From contig CALJTT010000019.1 of NCBI GenBank assembly GCA_937975855.1, positions 1 through 42,692 of the forward strand: a stretch of DNA of 42,692 bases, given 5' to 3'. Source of the stretch: Minisyncoccota bacterium. GTDB taxonomy: Bacteria; Patescibacteriota; Minisyncoccia; Phycocordibacterales; UBA918. The translations under genes and the position numbers were made by a program. The first letter of the stretch is position 1; every line of letters begins with the position of its first letter. The notes below the pieces were generated by a model. The model saw only the letters and a list, made by a program, of their open reading frames with translations. It had not been told where the DNA came from and made no database searches. This document shows positions 19,556-29,033 of this stretch, piece by piece.

Positions 19556-19719
19556 TTTTTCAGAAAATCATTAAATTCTTGTTTATCAATACGGTATTCC
19601 TTCCCAATCTTATATGCCTTTAGTCTACCTGAATTGATATAGCGATATATTGTCATAATATTCACATCCAACTTCTCAGCTAAATCTTCAGCTCTGTAAA
19701 ACTCTTTATCGGTATCCAT
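19540..19719 (-). CDS. Helix-turn-helix / excisionase-like DNA-binding protein (element 1)
   Basis: 59 aa, missing from ORF track: MDTDKEFYRAEDLAEKLDVNIMTIYRYINSGRLKAYKIGKEYRIDKQEFNDFLKKCQKN*. Overlaps the methyltransferase start. Confidence 0.85.
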   Translation of the reverse strand: MDTDKEFYRAEDLAEKLDVNIMTIYRYINSGRLKAYKIGKEYRIDKQEFNDFLKKCQKN

Positions 19720-19735
19720 AAGCTTTATTTAATCA

Positions 19736-20095
19736 TTATACTTTACTATTCTTTACATCCAAACTATTAACCCCCAGTGTGGCATTGAGAAATAATCTGT
19801 AATACTCCCCCTTCATCGTGATAGTGAGCTTTGGATTATCTCTTGTTATACGTTCGTAGTTGGTGGCTATCCATTCCCATATCCTGAGCTCTTGCTCTGG
19901 ATCAACATCTCTTCGAAAATTTAAAAGAGTGCTTTCTAAGCTAGTCTTGTCTACTTCGGAAAGCTTCTTTTTGTAATTTATAACCCGTTCAATAAAGTTG
20001 TTTGTGAGTTCTTTATGTCGTATTCTCCCAACCTTCAATTTGGTGATGTCTACTTTTTCAAGACTAAACACCTGTTTTTTTCCTGTTTTTTTCAT
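19736..20095 (-). CDS. Hypothetical protein (119 aa)
   Basis: ORF in the co-oriented element-1 operon. Confidence 0.6.
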   Translation of the reverse strand: MKKTGKKQVFSLEKVDITKLKVGRIRHKELTNNFIERVINYKKKLSEVDKTSLESTLLNFRRDVDPEQELRIWEWIATNYERITRDNPKLTITMKGEYYRLFLNATLGVNSLDVKNSKV

Positions 20096-20098
20096 AAT

Positions 20099-20254
20099 TT
20101 ATTTTTTTACTTCACTTTTTAATAATGCTTTTTTGTGTGCCATACCCCTTCTGATACTCTCTGATAGTGAATTTCTGTAATATTTTGAAGTTGCGGAAAT
20201 AATTGAATTAATTAATTCTTCTTTTGCTCCAATCTTCTTTTTATTATTTTTCAT
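20099..20254 (-). CDS. Small basic hypothetical protein (51 aa)
   Basis: MKNNKKKIGAKEELINSIISATSKYYRNSLSESIRRGMAHKKALLKSEVKK*; not in ORF track; ends 3 nt before the next ATG and overlaps the upstream gene end. Confidence 0.5.
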   Translation of the reverse strand: MKNNKKKIGAKEELINSIISATSKYYRNSLSESIRRGMAHKKALLKSEVKK

Positions 20255-21374
20255 ATTTTTGTACTTTGTATGGTTTGTAATCTGTTAATTTATTATCAAT
20301 TTGTGTTACCCAATCCCTGAGTTTATTTTCAGTGATAAGCTCACTAGCTTCTCTCATATCTTTAGCTATTCGGTACCAAGTTCTGTCGTGTGAGTGTTTA
20401 GCAATTATTGTTCTTAACTGTCTCATTCCATTCTCATCTCTGGCAAGCTGAAACAGTCCTAGTAAATAGATTGCTTGTTTAGGCTTTAGAGATTTGTCAG
20501 CTAAGAACAAGGTACGTAAAATATCCTTTATGCTTAGTGAGACTGAAAACAGTCCGAGACTCCTTTCCTTTATAAGCTTTTGCCAGTAATCATTAACTAC
20601 TCTTTTACTCAATTCTTCACTGAAAACATCTTTGAATGTAGGATTTTTAGAGTAGCCGAAACTTTCTATGACCTTATTCATTTTCTGTTTGTGATTAAGG
20701 CGTATTTCAAAACGCAGAACCTCATTTAATTCGTTGTTTTTAGTCAGACCACTAAGCAAGTTTCGCTGATATTGAGTTTGGTCTTTATCAATCGCACGTT
20801 TTTTATTTTTAGTTAAGTCAGCCATCTTGTCGTAAATAACCATCTGATGTGCAGTTGTGTGTGCATACAGACTTTGTCCATCATTCATAAAGCGTGTTTT
20901 TGCAAAATCAAAGCTCTTTCGCAGATCTACCTTGTTCATTTCCGAAATTAAGTGAGATGCGGTGTACCCGTCATCTATCTGAATGTTCTTAGAAAAATGA
21001 ATAGAGCTAACGGATGCGTCTTCAATATCTGACTCTTTAAGAACGATACCCATTGTTTGGAGTCTATCTTTCAATGTTTTAACTACTTCAGGAAAATCAA
21101 CATCCTGTAGTTCGTCTAAGTTGTTTAAGTAGATTAGTTTTGGAACTGAAAACTCAATGCGGACATTAGCTTCCTGTCCATAATATTTTCGTTTGTAACC
21201 TGTAAGCCTAGGGAAGTACAGACCACTTTCCAAGTCTCTTCTTGAAGGGTTTTTCACGAACTTATCGTATTGGTCAGTTTTGGAGTGTAAGTCCCACTTC
21301 GGTACACCGTAGGACGACAAATCCAGCACAGTGAGCTTTTCTTTTGGTATCAATAAGCACACGGTATCAATCAT
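20244..21374 (-). CDS. Phage/plasmid replication-initiator-like protein (gene II/CRI-type, tentative)
   Basis: 376 aa; MIDTVCLLIP..., GLYFPRLTGYKRKYYGQEANVRIEFSVPKLIYLNN, later RFEIRLNHKQKMN; overall pattern recalls filamentous-phage gene II-type initiators. Confidence 0.5.
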   Translation of the reverse strand: MIDTVCLLIPKEKLTVLDLSSYGVPKWDLHSKTDQYDKFVKNPSRRDLESGLYFPRLTGYKRKYYGQEANVRIEFSVPKLIYLNNLDELQDVDFPEVVKTLKDRLQTMGIVLKESDIEDASVSSIHFSKNIQIDDGYTASHLISEMNKVDLRKSFDFAKTRFMNDGQSLYAHTTAHQMVIYDKMADLTKNKKRAIDKDQTQYQRNLLSGLTKNNELNEVLRFEIRLNHKQKMNKVIESFGYSKNPTFKDVFSEELSKRVVNDYWQKLIKERSLGLFSVSLSIKDILRTLFLADKSLKPKQAIYLLGLFQLARDENGMRQLRTIIAKHSHDRTWYRIAKDMREASELITENKLRDWVTQIDNKLTDYKPYKVQKYEK

Positions 21375-21375
21375 T

Positions 21376-21534
21376 TCACCTGTTTTTTACCTGATAAAGT
21401 GCAGGATTTTGTTTCTTATCCTCTTTGATAAGCCACGCAAAAGCTTCGACCAATTTGTTTCTGTCCTCAAGTGATAAATCACTAACGCTGAGGGCAGTTA
21501 CTTGCTTTTGATTGTTATTAATAATTTCCTGCAT
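21376..21534 (-). CDS. Small hypothetical protein (52 aa)
   Basis: MQEIINNNQKQVTALSVSDLSLEDRNKLVEAFAWLIKEDKKQNPALYQVKNR*; its stop lies just upstream of the Rep-like start; not in ORF track. Confidence 0.55.
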   Translation of the reverse strand: MQEIINNNQKQVTALSVSDLSLEDRNKLVEAFAWLIKEDKKQNPALYQVKNR

Positions 21535-21598
21535 ATAAAAATCCCGAAGGATTAACTGCAGGATAATTTATTGTTTATTTTGTTTTACTTATAGTGTT

Positions 21599-22660
21599 TT
21601 ATAGTGTGACTACCTTATATCCGTTTCTTATCTTTATTGAGTGAAAATTAATAATAAATAAATCACTAATTCCTTTATTAATTAGTCTTTTATTGAATTG
21701 CATCAGTGCGTCATACATATTTTTATCTGTTCGTGGTTTGCCGTCATTTAGTTCAGAATTATCTCTAATTTCATCATAGAAACATTCATCATAAACATCC
21801 TCTCTTTCAAATATGTATTTAATTATGTAGTAGATATCTTTACCTTTTGTTAGCTTTATTTCATTACCTTTACAAATCAGTTTTGAAGACTCGCTATCAA
21901 ATAAAACAGAGTCTTCTTTCTCGGTAGCCTGTTCTATATCATTGAGTTTAATAAGGTTTTGGAACAGATTTACTGGTTCCAACATCTCCTCTTTTGTAAG
22001 CTCGTTTCTGTCATAAAAACCAATGTAATCAGTTTTACCTCTGTTTGTAAGGGAAATTGAAAAGTCTAGTGTTTCATCAACCTCTAATTCCTTGATTTTC
22101 TCAATTAGTCCATAGGTATCATTCTCATCAATTCTCTCTAGGTATGACTTCTGACTCTTCTTATCCTTTTGAATATGTTTATACAAAACATCAATTTCTG
22201 GAACAGAATTCATTATGTTGGTTTTGACAAAAAAATTATTACCTTTCTCTGTTGTCTTGATGTTATCTAAAAAAACATTAAAGGTGTCATCGGTTTTCGA
22301 CAGCCAGTAATCATATCTCTCATCACCTTCCATTTTTCCTAATTTAAGAAAATTATATGTAACTTCCTTAAAAAGAGCGTCTTCGGGGAACTCTAAAAAC
22401 AGCGTTTCTTTATTTTTTTCTATGAAATTAAGCAAAGGAAATATCTTAAAATGTACATACCCATATAAGGTGTCAGACATAAAAGACTCGATAGAATTAT
22501 CTTCAGCAGACCTTTCCTTGTCTATATTCATCAGGCTTTCAATTTCCACAGCAAGAAGCTTATACTCGTGATATTTTTCATAAAAATCTACATCAAGCGG
22601 TATCTTATGTAGTAGTTCATAAACCAAGCCAATTTTTGAAATAAGTCTTTTTCTGTCCAT
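21599..22660 (-). CDS. Hypothetical protein with winged-helix-like C-terminus
   Basis: 353 aa; C-terminal LFDSESSKLICKGNEIKLTKGKDIYYIIKYIF resembles the trans_reg_C beta-hairpin/helix entry pattern. Confidence 0.6.
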   Translation of the reverse strand: MDRKRLISKIGLVYELLHKIPLDVDFYEKYHEYKLLAVEIESLMNIDKERSAEDNSIESFMSDTLYGYVHFKIFPLLNFIEKNKETLFLEFPEDALFKEVTYNFLKLGKMEGDERYDYWLSKTDDTFNVFLDNIKTTEKGNNFFVKTNIMNSVPEIDVLYKHIQKDKKSQKSYLERIDENDTYGLIEKIKELEVDETLDFSISLTNRGKTDYIGFYDRNELTKEEMLEPVNLFQNLIKLNDIEQATEKEDSVLFDSESSKLICKGNEIKLTKGKDIYYIIKYIFEREDVYDECFYDEIRDNSELNDGKPRTDKNMYDALMQFNKRLINKGISDLFIINFHSIKIRNGYKVVTL

Positions 22661-22699
22661 ATACTTTACTTTAGTTTACATTAGCTTATCATTTAATGT

Positions 22700-23503
22700 A
22701 TGCCAACGTATGCTAAAAGATTTAGGACAGAGCGTTATGATTTTGAAACTCATTTAATTTACGCTGAGTTACTTGAAAGATTGTCTGATGCTGTAACCGT
22801 CTCTACTCAGCAGACCGCCAAGCTAAGTTCGTCAGACGCTGAAAAGCTGAAGGAAAAGATACAGTTAGTAAAATTAACGAAAAAATCAATAGACCAAGAA
22901 TATGAGATTGTTACGTTTGACAAAGAATACTCAACAGCTTCAGTTCTTTGGTTGCCTATAAAGACCTACTATCTTATCTATCACTTGATTTGTATATTGG
23001 AATGTCTACTGACAGGAAATTTGAAACATCTTTCGGGTGGGCATTCTACTTTAGTCAGTGAGTTTGCTAAAAAACTTGAAAAATCTGACCTAGAGTTTTC
23101 CAATACTCAACTAAACCTAGTCTTTGACCAAGACATTCTCAACTTTAAGACTAAGTCTGGCGAGCATCTTCATCACGGTGTTGCTGATGATACCTTGTAT
23201 AAATTACTGATGAAAAAAGTTGCCAAAGAGAAGATTGCGAATTTTAAGATAACGAATGCTTTAGATGCTCGCAAAGGAGCTGACAAAGCAAGGATAGTAA
23301 AGTTCACTAATAGCCTGAAAGTTTCAATCTTTGACTATTTTTACTTGATGAGATTAAGGACTAACTATCGCAACTCTAATTTCATAGATGATCTACCATC
23401 AAAAGATACGAAGGTTTATTTCGAGAAGTACTATTCTGCTTCTTGTAATTTCTACTCAGCAACAACTAAGCTAATCAACCAACTGATGAAGGACTGTAAG
23501 TAG
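22700..23503 (+). CDS. Hypothetical protein (267 aa), divergent from the element-1 operon
   Basis: Long ORF, opposite strand to all other element-1 genes. Confidence 0.65.
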   Translation: MPTYAKRFRTERYDFETHLIYAELLERLSDAVTVSTQQTAKLSSSDAEKLKEKIQLVKLTKKSIDQEYEIVTFDKEYSTASVLWLPIKTYYLIYHLICILECLLTGNLKHLSGGHSTLVSEFAKKLEKSDLEFSNTQLNLVFDQDILNFKTKSGEHLHHGVADDTLYKLLMKKVAKEKIANFKITNALDARKGADKARIVKFTNSLKVSIFDYFYLMRLRTNYRNSNFIDDLPSKDTKVYFEKYYSASCNFYSATTKLINQLMKDCK

Positions 23504-23568
23504 TAAGTTCTGAACTCAATACATCTAATATTCCACTGAATTGCAATTCTTGTTGCACTTTATGCCAA

Positions 23569-25125
23569 TTAGCAGTTCTGAATTCGTCCACTAGGGGGAG
23601 CAGAACAAGATGTAGAGGTGTCAGAAGGGTCACATTGTGTGGCTTTTTCTGTTTCTGAAGTGAAAGATATGATGCTATCAAAGGGTGAATTGATAGTGAA
23701 GGTAATCTCCTTGTCCTTCAAAACAGCGTTCGAAAGTAGTAGTTTTAGGATCTGATTCTTCTCCTCGTCATTCGCACGCTCGAACAGCTCTCCAGCTCGT
23801 CTGGCAAGTAAACAAACATGTTTAACGGTGACGTGGTAGTTGGTGTCTGCAACAGTATGTTCTGCACGTTTTAAGACAATATTCTCGTGGTCAGTATCAA
23901 GTTGCGCCATTTTCTTTTCGTATACTTCCTGTGTGATACGGTCTTGTAACAGCAGCTCAAGTAGATTGTCTTTCTTTGTCTGGATCACTGTGTGTGAGGC
24001 GTGTAGCTTGCTCAGCTCTTCTTTATGATATCGAGCTTTGTATTCGTGTGTCTCACGCAAATGGTCGACGATGCTTTCTAGTTGCTTGTCAGTTAACTGA
24101 ATGCTCTCAAACAGTGGCTTTAGCTGCTCCATAAGCACCGCCTCTTGCGTATATTCGCGTTTGCAGATCTTTTTACCGTTAGAGCAAGCGTGATAGGGTT
24201 TACCGCGTTTGACTTCTCTGCAGACCGTACAGCCGCAATTAGCACACTTTAACCACCCTACAAAAGGATTTGTTTTCTTTCGTTTGACGTGGCCAGATTG
24301 ATTGTCTTTAGCTTTGAGTACTGCCTGCACATTATCGAATAGCGCCTTACTGATTAAGGGTTGGTAGATGTGGTTAAAATACTGATTGTATTTACGCGTG
24401 TAGGCTCGACCAAAGTAAAAAGTGTTGGTCAAAATTGTGTATACAGCACTGGTATGAAATGGACGCCCGGTCCGAGTCGTGACACCTAGGTTGTTTAAGT
24501 GATCACGGATGGTAGCAATTGAGTGTTGTCCTGAGGCATACATTTCGTAGATTTCTTCCACATAATGTGATGTAAGCGGGTCTGGAACTAAATTCTCACG
24601 TAAACGTTTTTTGACATCTCGCATCACGGAAGTATATCCAAATGGGGCGGGACCAGACCATTCGCCTCGTTGACGCATACCCTCAAGGCCACGTTTGGTA
24701 TTGTCACTAATCGCATTTGAATAGTACTCAGCCAAACTAAGATTAATACCAAATTGAAACTTTGTTGTGGCAGACATATCACTACCTATTGCTTGACCGT
24801 CTGACACAAAATGAAGTTCAATTTTTTCATCACGAGCCATTTCGTTCAGTTTCTTGACTCGATCGTCGAAAGTATTTCGCGATAGTCGATCAACCTTATC
24901 AAAACAAACAGCAATTTTTTCATCATGCTTATTGAGCTGTTCAAGTAGTTGGTCAAATTCATTGCGCTTCTCACCGTAAGCACTTTCATCAAAACTATAT
25001 TCTTCTGCAACGGTAAAACCCTTCCGCTCGCAGTATTTTTTCATGCGATCGATTTGTGCAGGCAGGGAATTGCCAGCATCTTTTTGTTCTTCTGTAGATA
25101 CTCGTGCAAATAGAATAGCTTTCAT
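23569..25125 (-). CDS. Large serine recombinase (element 2), paralog of 14567-16123
   Basis: LFARVSTEEQKDAGNSLPAQI, IAVCFDKVDRLSRNTF, CANCGCTVCREVKRGKPYHACSNGKKICKREY; also 518 aa. Confidence 0.93.
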   Translation of the reverse strand: MKAILFARVSTEEQKDAGNSLPAQIDRMKKYCERKGFTVAEEYSFDESAYGEKRNEFDQLLEQLNKHDEKIAVCFDKVDRLSRNTFDDRVKKLNEMARDEKIELHFVSDGQAIGSDMSATTKFQFGINLSLAEYYSNAISDNTKRGLEGMRQRGEWSGPAPFGYTSVMRDVKKRLRENLVPDPLTSHYVEEIYEMYASGQHSIATIRDHLNNLGVTTRTGRPFHTSAVYTILTNTFYFGRAYTRKYNQYFNHIYQPLISKALFDNVQAVLKAKDNQSGHVKRKKTNPFVGWLKCANCGCTVCREVKRGKPYHACSNGKKICKREYTQEAVLMEQLKPLFESIQLTDKQLESIVDHLRETHEYKARYHKEELSKLHASHTVIQTKKDNLLELLLQDRITQEVYEKKMAQLDTDHENIVLKRAEHTVADTNYHVTVKHVCLLARRAGELFERANDEEKNQILKLLLSNAVLKDKEITFTINSPFDSIISFTSETEKATQCDPSDTSTSCSAPPSGRIQNC

Positions 25126-25304
25126 GATTTAGTTGTTTTTGTAGCCTCTAAGAAGTCCTCAAGGTCGCTGTGTTTAATTCGAAATTCTTTCCCGATCTTA
25201 TAGGCAGGCAACTTACCGGCTTTGATGTACCGATAGATGGTCATGATGTGCACATCTAGCTTATTGGCAACATCATCAACTCGGTAGAATTCTTTTTCTA
25301 ACAT
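25122..25304 (-). CDS. Helix-turn-helix / excisionase-like DNA-binding protein (element 2)
   Basis: MLEKEFYRVDDVANKLDVHIMTIYRYIKAGKLPAYKIGKEFRIKHSDLEDFLEATKTTKS; ATGA overlap with recombinase 2. Confidence 0.88.
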   Translation of the reverse strand: MLEKEFYRVDDVANKLDVHIMTIYRYIKAGKLPAYKIGKEFRIKHSDLEDFLEATKTTKS

Positions 25305-25349
25305 GACTATATTTTACTTTGTTAAACTTTTAATTACAAACAGCAAGAG

Positions 25350-27830
25350 TTAAGAAACATCGTCATAAGGTGAAGTCTTTGCATATGCTGTCTGTGCTGT
25401 CTCAGTAGGTAATAATGAGTCTGTTTTAGAATCTGTATCTTTCCAATACATTCCGATATGTTCTGATACAGTGTCAGAGGCATTCGAAGATGTGTGTGCC
25501 TGACATGTTCCGTCACAATCTGCCACAAGCTGGTGTGGCTCACTCTCATCAGACTTTACAATATTGCTGTCTGCGCTGTCTTTAGTTTCTTCTGAAGCTC
25601 GCTTTAATGTAACGGTACGAGTTTTGTTGTTTGGTTTGTGGAAATCTACCCGAATACCTAGTTTCAGTAGACTATTTTCAATATCACGCATTTTTCGCCC
25701 GAGTGATGCTTCATTTTTGGGATAGTTCTCATCGATCACCATTTGTAGGTCATCGTTACGATTACGCGTGCGCAATTCTTCGTATAACTCTGTCATGGTG
25801 CCGCTCCAATGCTCATGGTCTTCCATAAACGCCATGATGAGCCGACCAGTACCAATTCCATAGGCCGCTTCGTACGCCTGCTCCTCGACCGATCGCTTCA
25901 GTGTCGCACGAAAGTGATCGACGTCATACCCAAGGACCTTTGCGACTGCTTGTGCCCAAAGTGCACAACTTTTCATCCGATGTGGCACGTCTTGCGGGAG
26001 TTTGTCCTTCACAGCCATAGCTTTACTCACTGCATCAAAGATCGCTCCGAGCAAGTGCGGCTTATCAAGATTGAAGTCAGTCAGCATCTTCTCTTGGTTG
26101 GCTGATGTCGTGTCAGATAGGCGTCGAGTTTTGAAGGCGATGGTCCGGCTATGCAAGTCACTTTGATGAATCTCGATATTGATGCCGGTAAAGTACATCG
26201 GATTCTTGAAATGCATTTTCACTTTCTCAGTGTTTGAATACAATTTTCGAACCGAAGCACTTCCACCGGTAGCCACGGTGCATAAGAACGCTGACATGTC
26301 ATCATTGATGCGAAATGTGTTGTCGTACGCAAGCATCCATCCCTGGCTTAATACAAGCTGCAAGTCATCAATTTTAGAAATTGGCACAGCCACATCTTCA
26401 ACTACCGGATCGAGCAGCTCTTGTGTAAACCGCAGTAGCGTAGATTTTGCGCTACCAGCAGGACCGTGGATATAGCCAATCATCTGGTCGATGTCGCGAA
26501 CCATTCGTGTTGGCAAGAGTGAAATGTACAACATCTTTGCCTCTTCGCTTTCTAGGTTCATGTATTTGGCGAACTGCTTTAAGTCGCCACCTTCTTTTGG
26601 GGTGACCATTTTAGCCCCATCTCCTTTACGAAACACAAATGGGTACTTATTGTAATCACTCAGACGCCAGCCATCTTTGTCGACCTCAACCACTGTCCCA
26701 ATGTCATTGGCCAGGTCATAAACGAAAGTATCTCGAACCCGCGCTACTCGGTAATGGATAGTGTGCTGAAGACCATCAAAACGCGCTCGAGCTGACAGTG
26801 CCCCTGCAATTTCTTTAAGCAACACTTCACTCACACCACCCAGCTCAGCTTTGTATGCTGTATACCTCACAAAGTCGTCGAAGTAATGGCTAAAGATCGG
26901 CACATTCACGTGAGTCTTTTTGAATGGAATACGAACATAAGCCTCATCGTATTGATCTTTGAAAAATACGACTCCCTCAGCCTTCTCGATCAGTTTCATA
27001 AGTTTGTCAGATTTTGCAGTTCGTTTCTCTTTTGGTTCTTCAAAGTTGCTATTGGTCCATGCACACATGTTTTCTACTTCACGTGTAGGCAGTGATGGCT
27101 CACAGCAATTTTGGTTCCATGTGTTGACTTGTTGTTCAAAATTAGCTGGACCAACTTTGTTCCAGAAATACGCGCAAGCCTTTTTTAAAGATTCGTGACG
27201 AGCTCCTTCAGTTACAGTTTGACTCGGATCAAACGTTGCGCGAGTCTCGCGATGTTCTTTGTTTGGAATTAGTTCTTCTGCAGTAAGAGGGAAGTCAGCC
27301 AATTCCATATCAAAGGGTGAAATGGACCACACATAAGGCCCAGCTTCGTTTTCTGAGGGAGGCAGCACTACGTACCCACCATCACCACGTAGATCAATAT
27401 GCTTTTCAAACTGGCTCGCACTGCTGGTAACTGCAAAGTCTGGATACTTGTAAAAGTAATGCCAGCCACCGCTTCCGGTCTGCGAAGACACTGTTCCTGA
27501 TGGTTTGAATACTCCTTTGGTGTTGTGTTTAGGTCGATCATCATCAATGACGACGACACCCGATAGTTTTCCGGTTACCAGTCCAATACCGTGTGTACTT
27601 TCTGCACCCCACCAACTCTCTAGCTCCTCTGTGGTCGGCAAGCGGCTTTGGTACTCTTTCCAGCTAACGGCTGGTTTCTTGTCTTAGGTAACAGGGATGA
27701 CGCTCCAGCCCATGTCTAGGTACTTTTGCGCATGATCGAGCATCTCGCGTTTGACGTTATGTTCAACTTGATTCTTGTGTAGTAAAATAGCTTCATGATC
27801 GGCGCTCTGCGCCGGTTTGTTCGTTTCCAT
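25350..27830 (-). pseudogene. Bifunctional prim-pol + D5-like helicase interrupted by an in-frame TAA at 27684-27686
   Basis: ORFs 27684-27929 and 25350-27641 share one frame; continuous translation is ...HAQKYLDMGWSVIPVT*DKKPAVSWKEYQSRLPTTEELESWWGAESTHGIGLVTGKLSGVVVIDDD; Walker A HGPAGSAKSTLLRF. A downstream TTG restart could still give a shortened protein. Confidence 0.8.
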
Positions 27831-27963
27831 GGGGAATGTTTTTGTTATCTTGCAATTCTTCTGATCTAAGTCGCTTGTCGACCACATACAGCAAGTCGAA
27901 TAGTTTGTGCAACTCATCGGTCGGTGCAATACTCTTTGAGTTCTTCTGTAGGTGATTAGTCAT
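27793..27963 (-). CDS. Small hypothetical protein (56 aa) upstream of prim-pol
   Basis: MTNHLQKNSKSIAPTDELHKLFDLLYVVDKRLRSEELQDNKNIPHGNEQTGAERRS; overlaps the prim-pol start. Confidence 0.5.
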   Translation of the reverse strand: MTNHLQKNSKSIAPTDELHKLFDLLYVVDKRLRSEELQDNKNIPHGNEQTGAERRS

Positions 27964-27982
27964 GCGACACACCAATCCTATT

Positions 27983-28019
27983 GGCCCATACCGAAATCAC
28001 CTTGAAACAAGGTAGGGCC
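27983..28019. promoter_or_regulatory. Nested inverted repeat upstream of element-2 operon
   Basis: GGCCC-...-ACCTTG-AAA-CAAGGT-A-GGGCC. Confidence 0.4.
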
Positions 28020-28066
28020 TAGAATGTCTATATATCAATCGTTTATAGTTCCTAAATCGAGGTGTA

Positions 28067-28786
28067 TCAACTACGGTCGATGTAAAAATCTTTGTCGTTT
28101 AGCAAAATTTCTTTACCATTGTCAGAAAACATAAAGAGATTTCTACCACTGATATTCAGTCTATCTGAGATAGTGTCATTTATCTTCCTCACCTCTTTCT
28201 TCAGATTATCGGTTGGGTGCTCAGTTTTCTCAGCGATTTTCTCTACCAACACTTTTCTATCTTTGAGTAGAGTATCTACAATCACACGGCGCTTATTTAT
28301 CTGTCCGCGACCTGCATTTATTTTGTACGACATTTTTTCACCATTCTGATGCCGTGAGAATGTATACGTGTCAAATGTATAATTGACGTGAATACGTCCA
28401 GGAGTAGTTTTCTCGTCGATATCTAGCTGGTGTAGATAATCTCTTGCTTTGTCAAGAAAGTGCTTATCTACAGTGACTATGTGGGAAGGTGAGTGCGTTT
28501 TTCCGTATTGCATGTTCTCAACAGCAAGCATGTCAAAATCAGTCTGGTCTACAGCTAGGACACCAGCCGCAGTCGCGAGTAGTGCTGTACACGTTTGAGT
28601 AAAGTCCGACAGATGTTCAGCTTCCTCAAAATTACTCTTATGTAGTTCCTCAATATAAATAGTAATATCCTGCTCCTTCTTCTTAAAATTCTCACTGGGT
28701 GAATACGCACCACGAGCAATCTCGTAATTTTTTAATAGCAGCTCCAATGCAGATCGTTTTTTGTCATTAAAATTTTTCACCCCCAT
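28067..28786 (-). CDS. Hypothetical protein with winged-helix-like C-terminus
   Basis: 239 aa; C-terminal VRKINDTISDRLNISGRNLFMFSDNGKEILLNDKDFYID resembles the end of the 21599-22660 product. Confidence 0.6.
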   Translation of the reverse strand: MGVKNFNDKKRSALELLLKNYEIARGAYSPSENFKKKEQDITIYIEELHKSNFEEAEHLSDFTQTCTALLATAAGVLAVDQTDFDMLAVENMQYGKTHSPSHIVTVDKHFLDKARDYLHQLDIDEKTTPGRIHVNYTFDTYTFSRHQNGEKMSYKINAGRGQINKRRVIVDTLLKDRKVLVEKIAEKTEHPTDNLKKEVRKINDTISDRLNISGRNLFMFSDNGKEILLNDKDFYIDRS

Positions 28787-28909
28787 GCCCTAAGCGTACT
28801 TACTAATAGTTTACTTTGCAATACAACAACCGTCTGCTACCATTGATTTACAACAAGTCACCTAACCCCACATCGTGAGATCTGGGCATGGTGTGAATAC
28901 GTCGTTAGA

Positions 28910-28953
28910 CACTGCAAAGCAGAAAACCCGTTATCAGGGGTCGCTTTGCAGTG
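28910..28953. repeat. Perfect 11-bp inverted repeat in divergent intergenic region
   Basis: CACTGCAAAGC (28910-28920) and GCTTTGCAGTG (28943-28953), with inner ACCC/GGGT. Confidence 0.75.
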
Positions 28954-29033
28954 CTATGTCTGGGAAACCTTTCATATGGACTTCGGTCCTACCTGGTAGC
29001 GGGCTTTTTGCGTGCTGCCCGTAATAATTATTT

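Noticed and set aside
23500-23600. Imperfect repeat AGTTCTGAACTC / AGTTCTGAATTC and a vaguely tRNA-3'-like TTCGTCC…GGGGGAGCA as the junction att site between elements 1 and 2
   Set aside because: 12-nt imperfect match, no foldable T-arm and no CCA; too weak to call an att site, although the junction must lie near here if element 1 ends before recombinase 2.
27684-27686. Stop-codon reassignment or programmed read-through explaining the prim-pol TAA
   Set aside because: The other genes in the window terminate normally at TAA/TAG/TGA; known CPR recoding affects TGA, not TAA. A point mutation is simpler.
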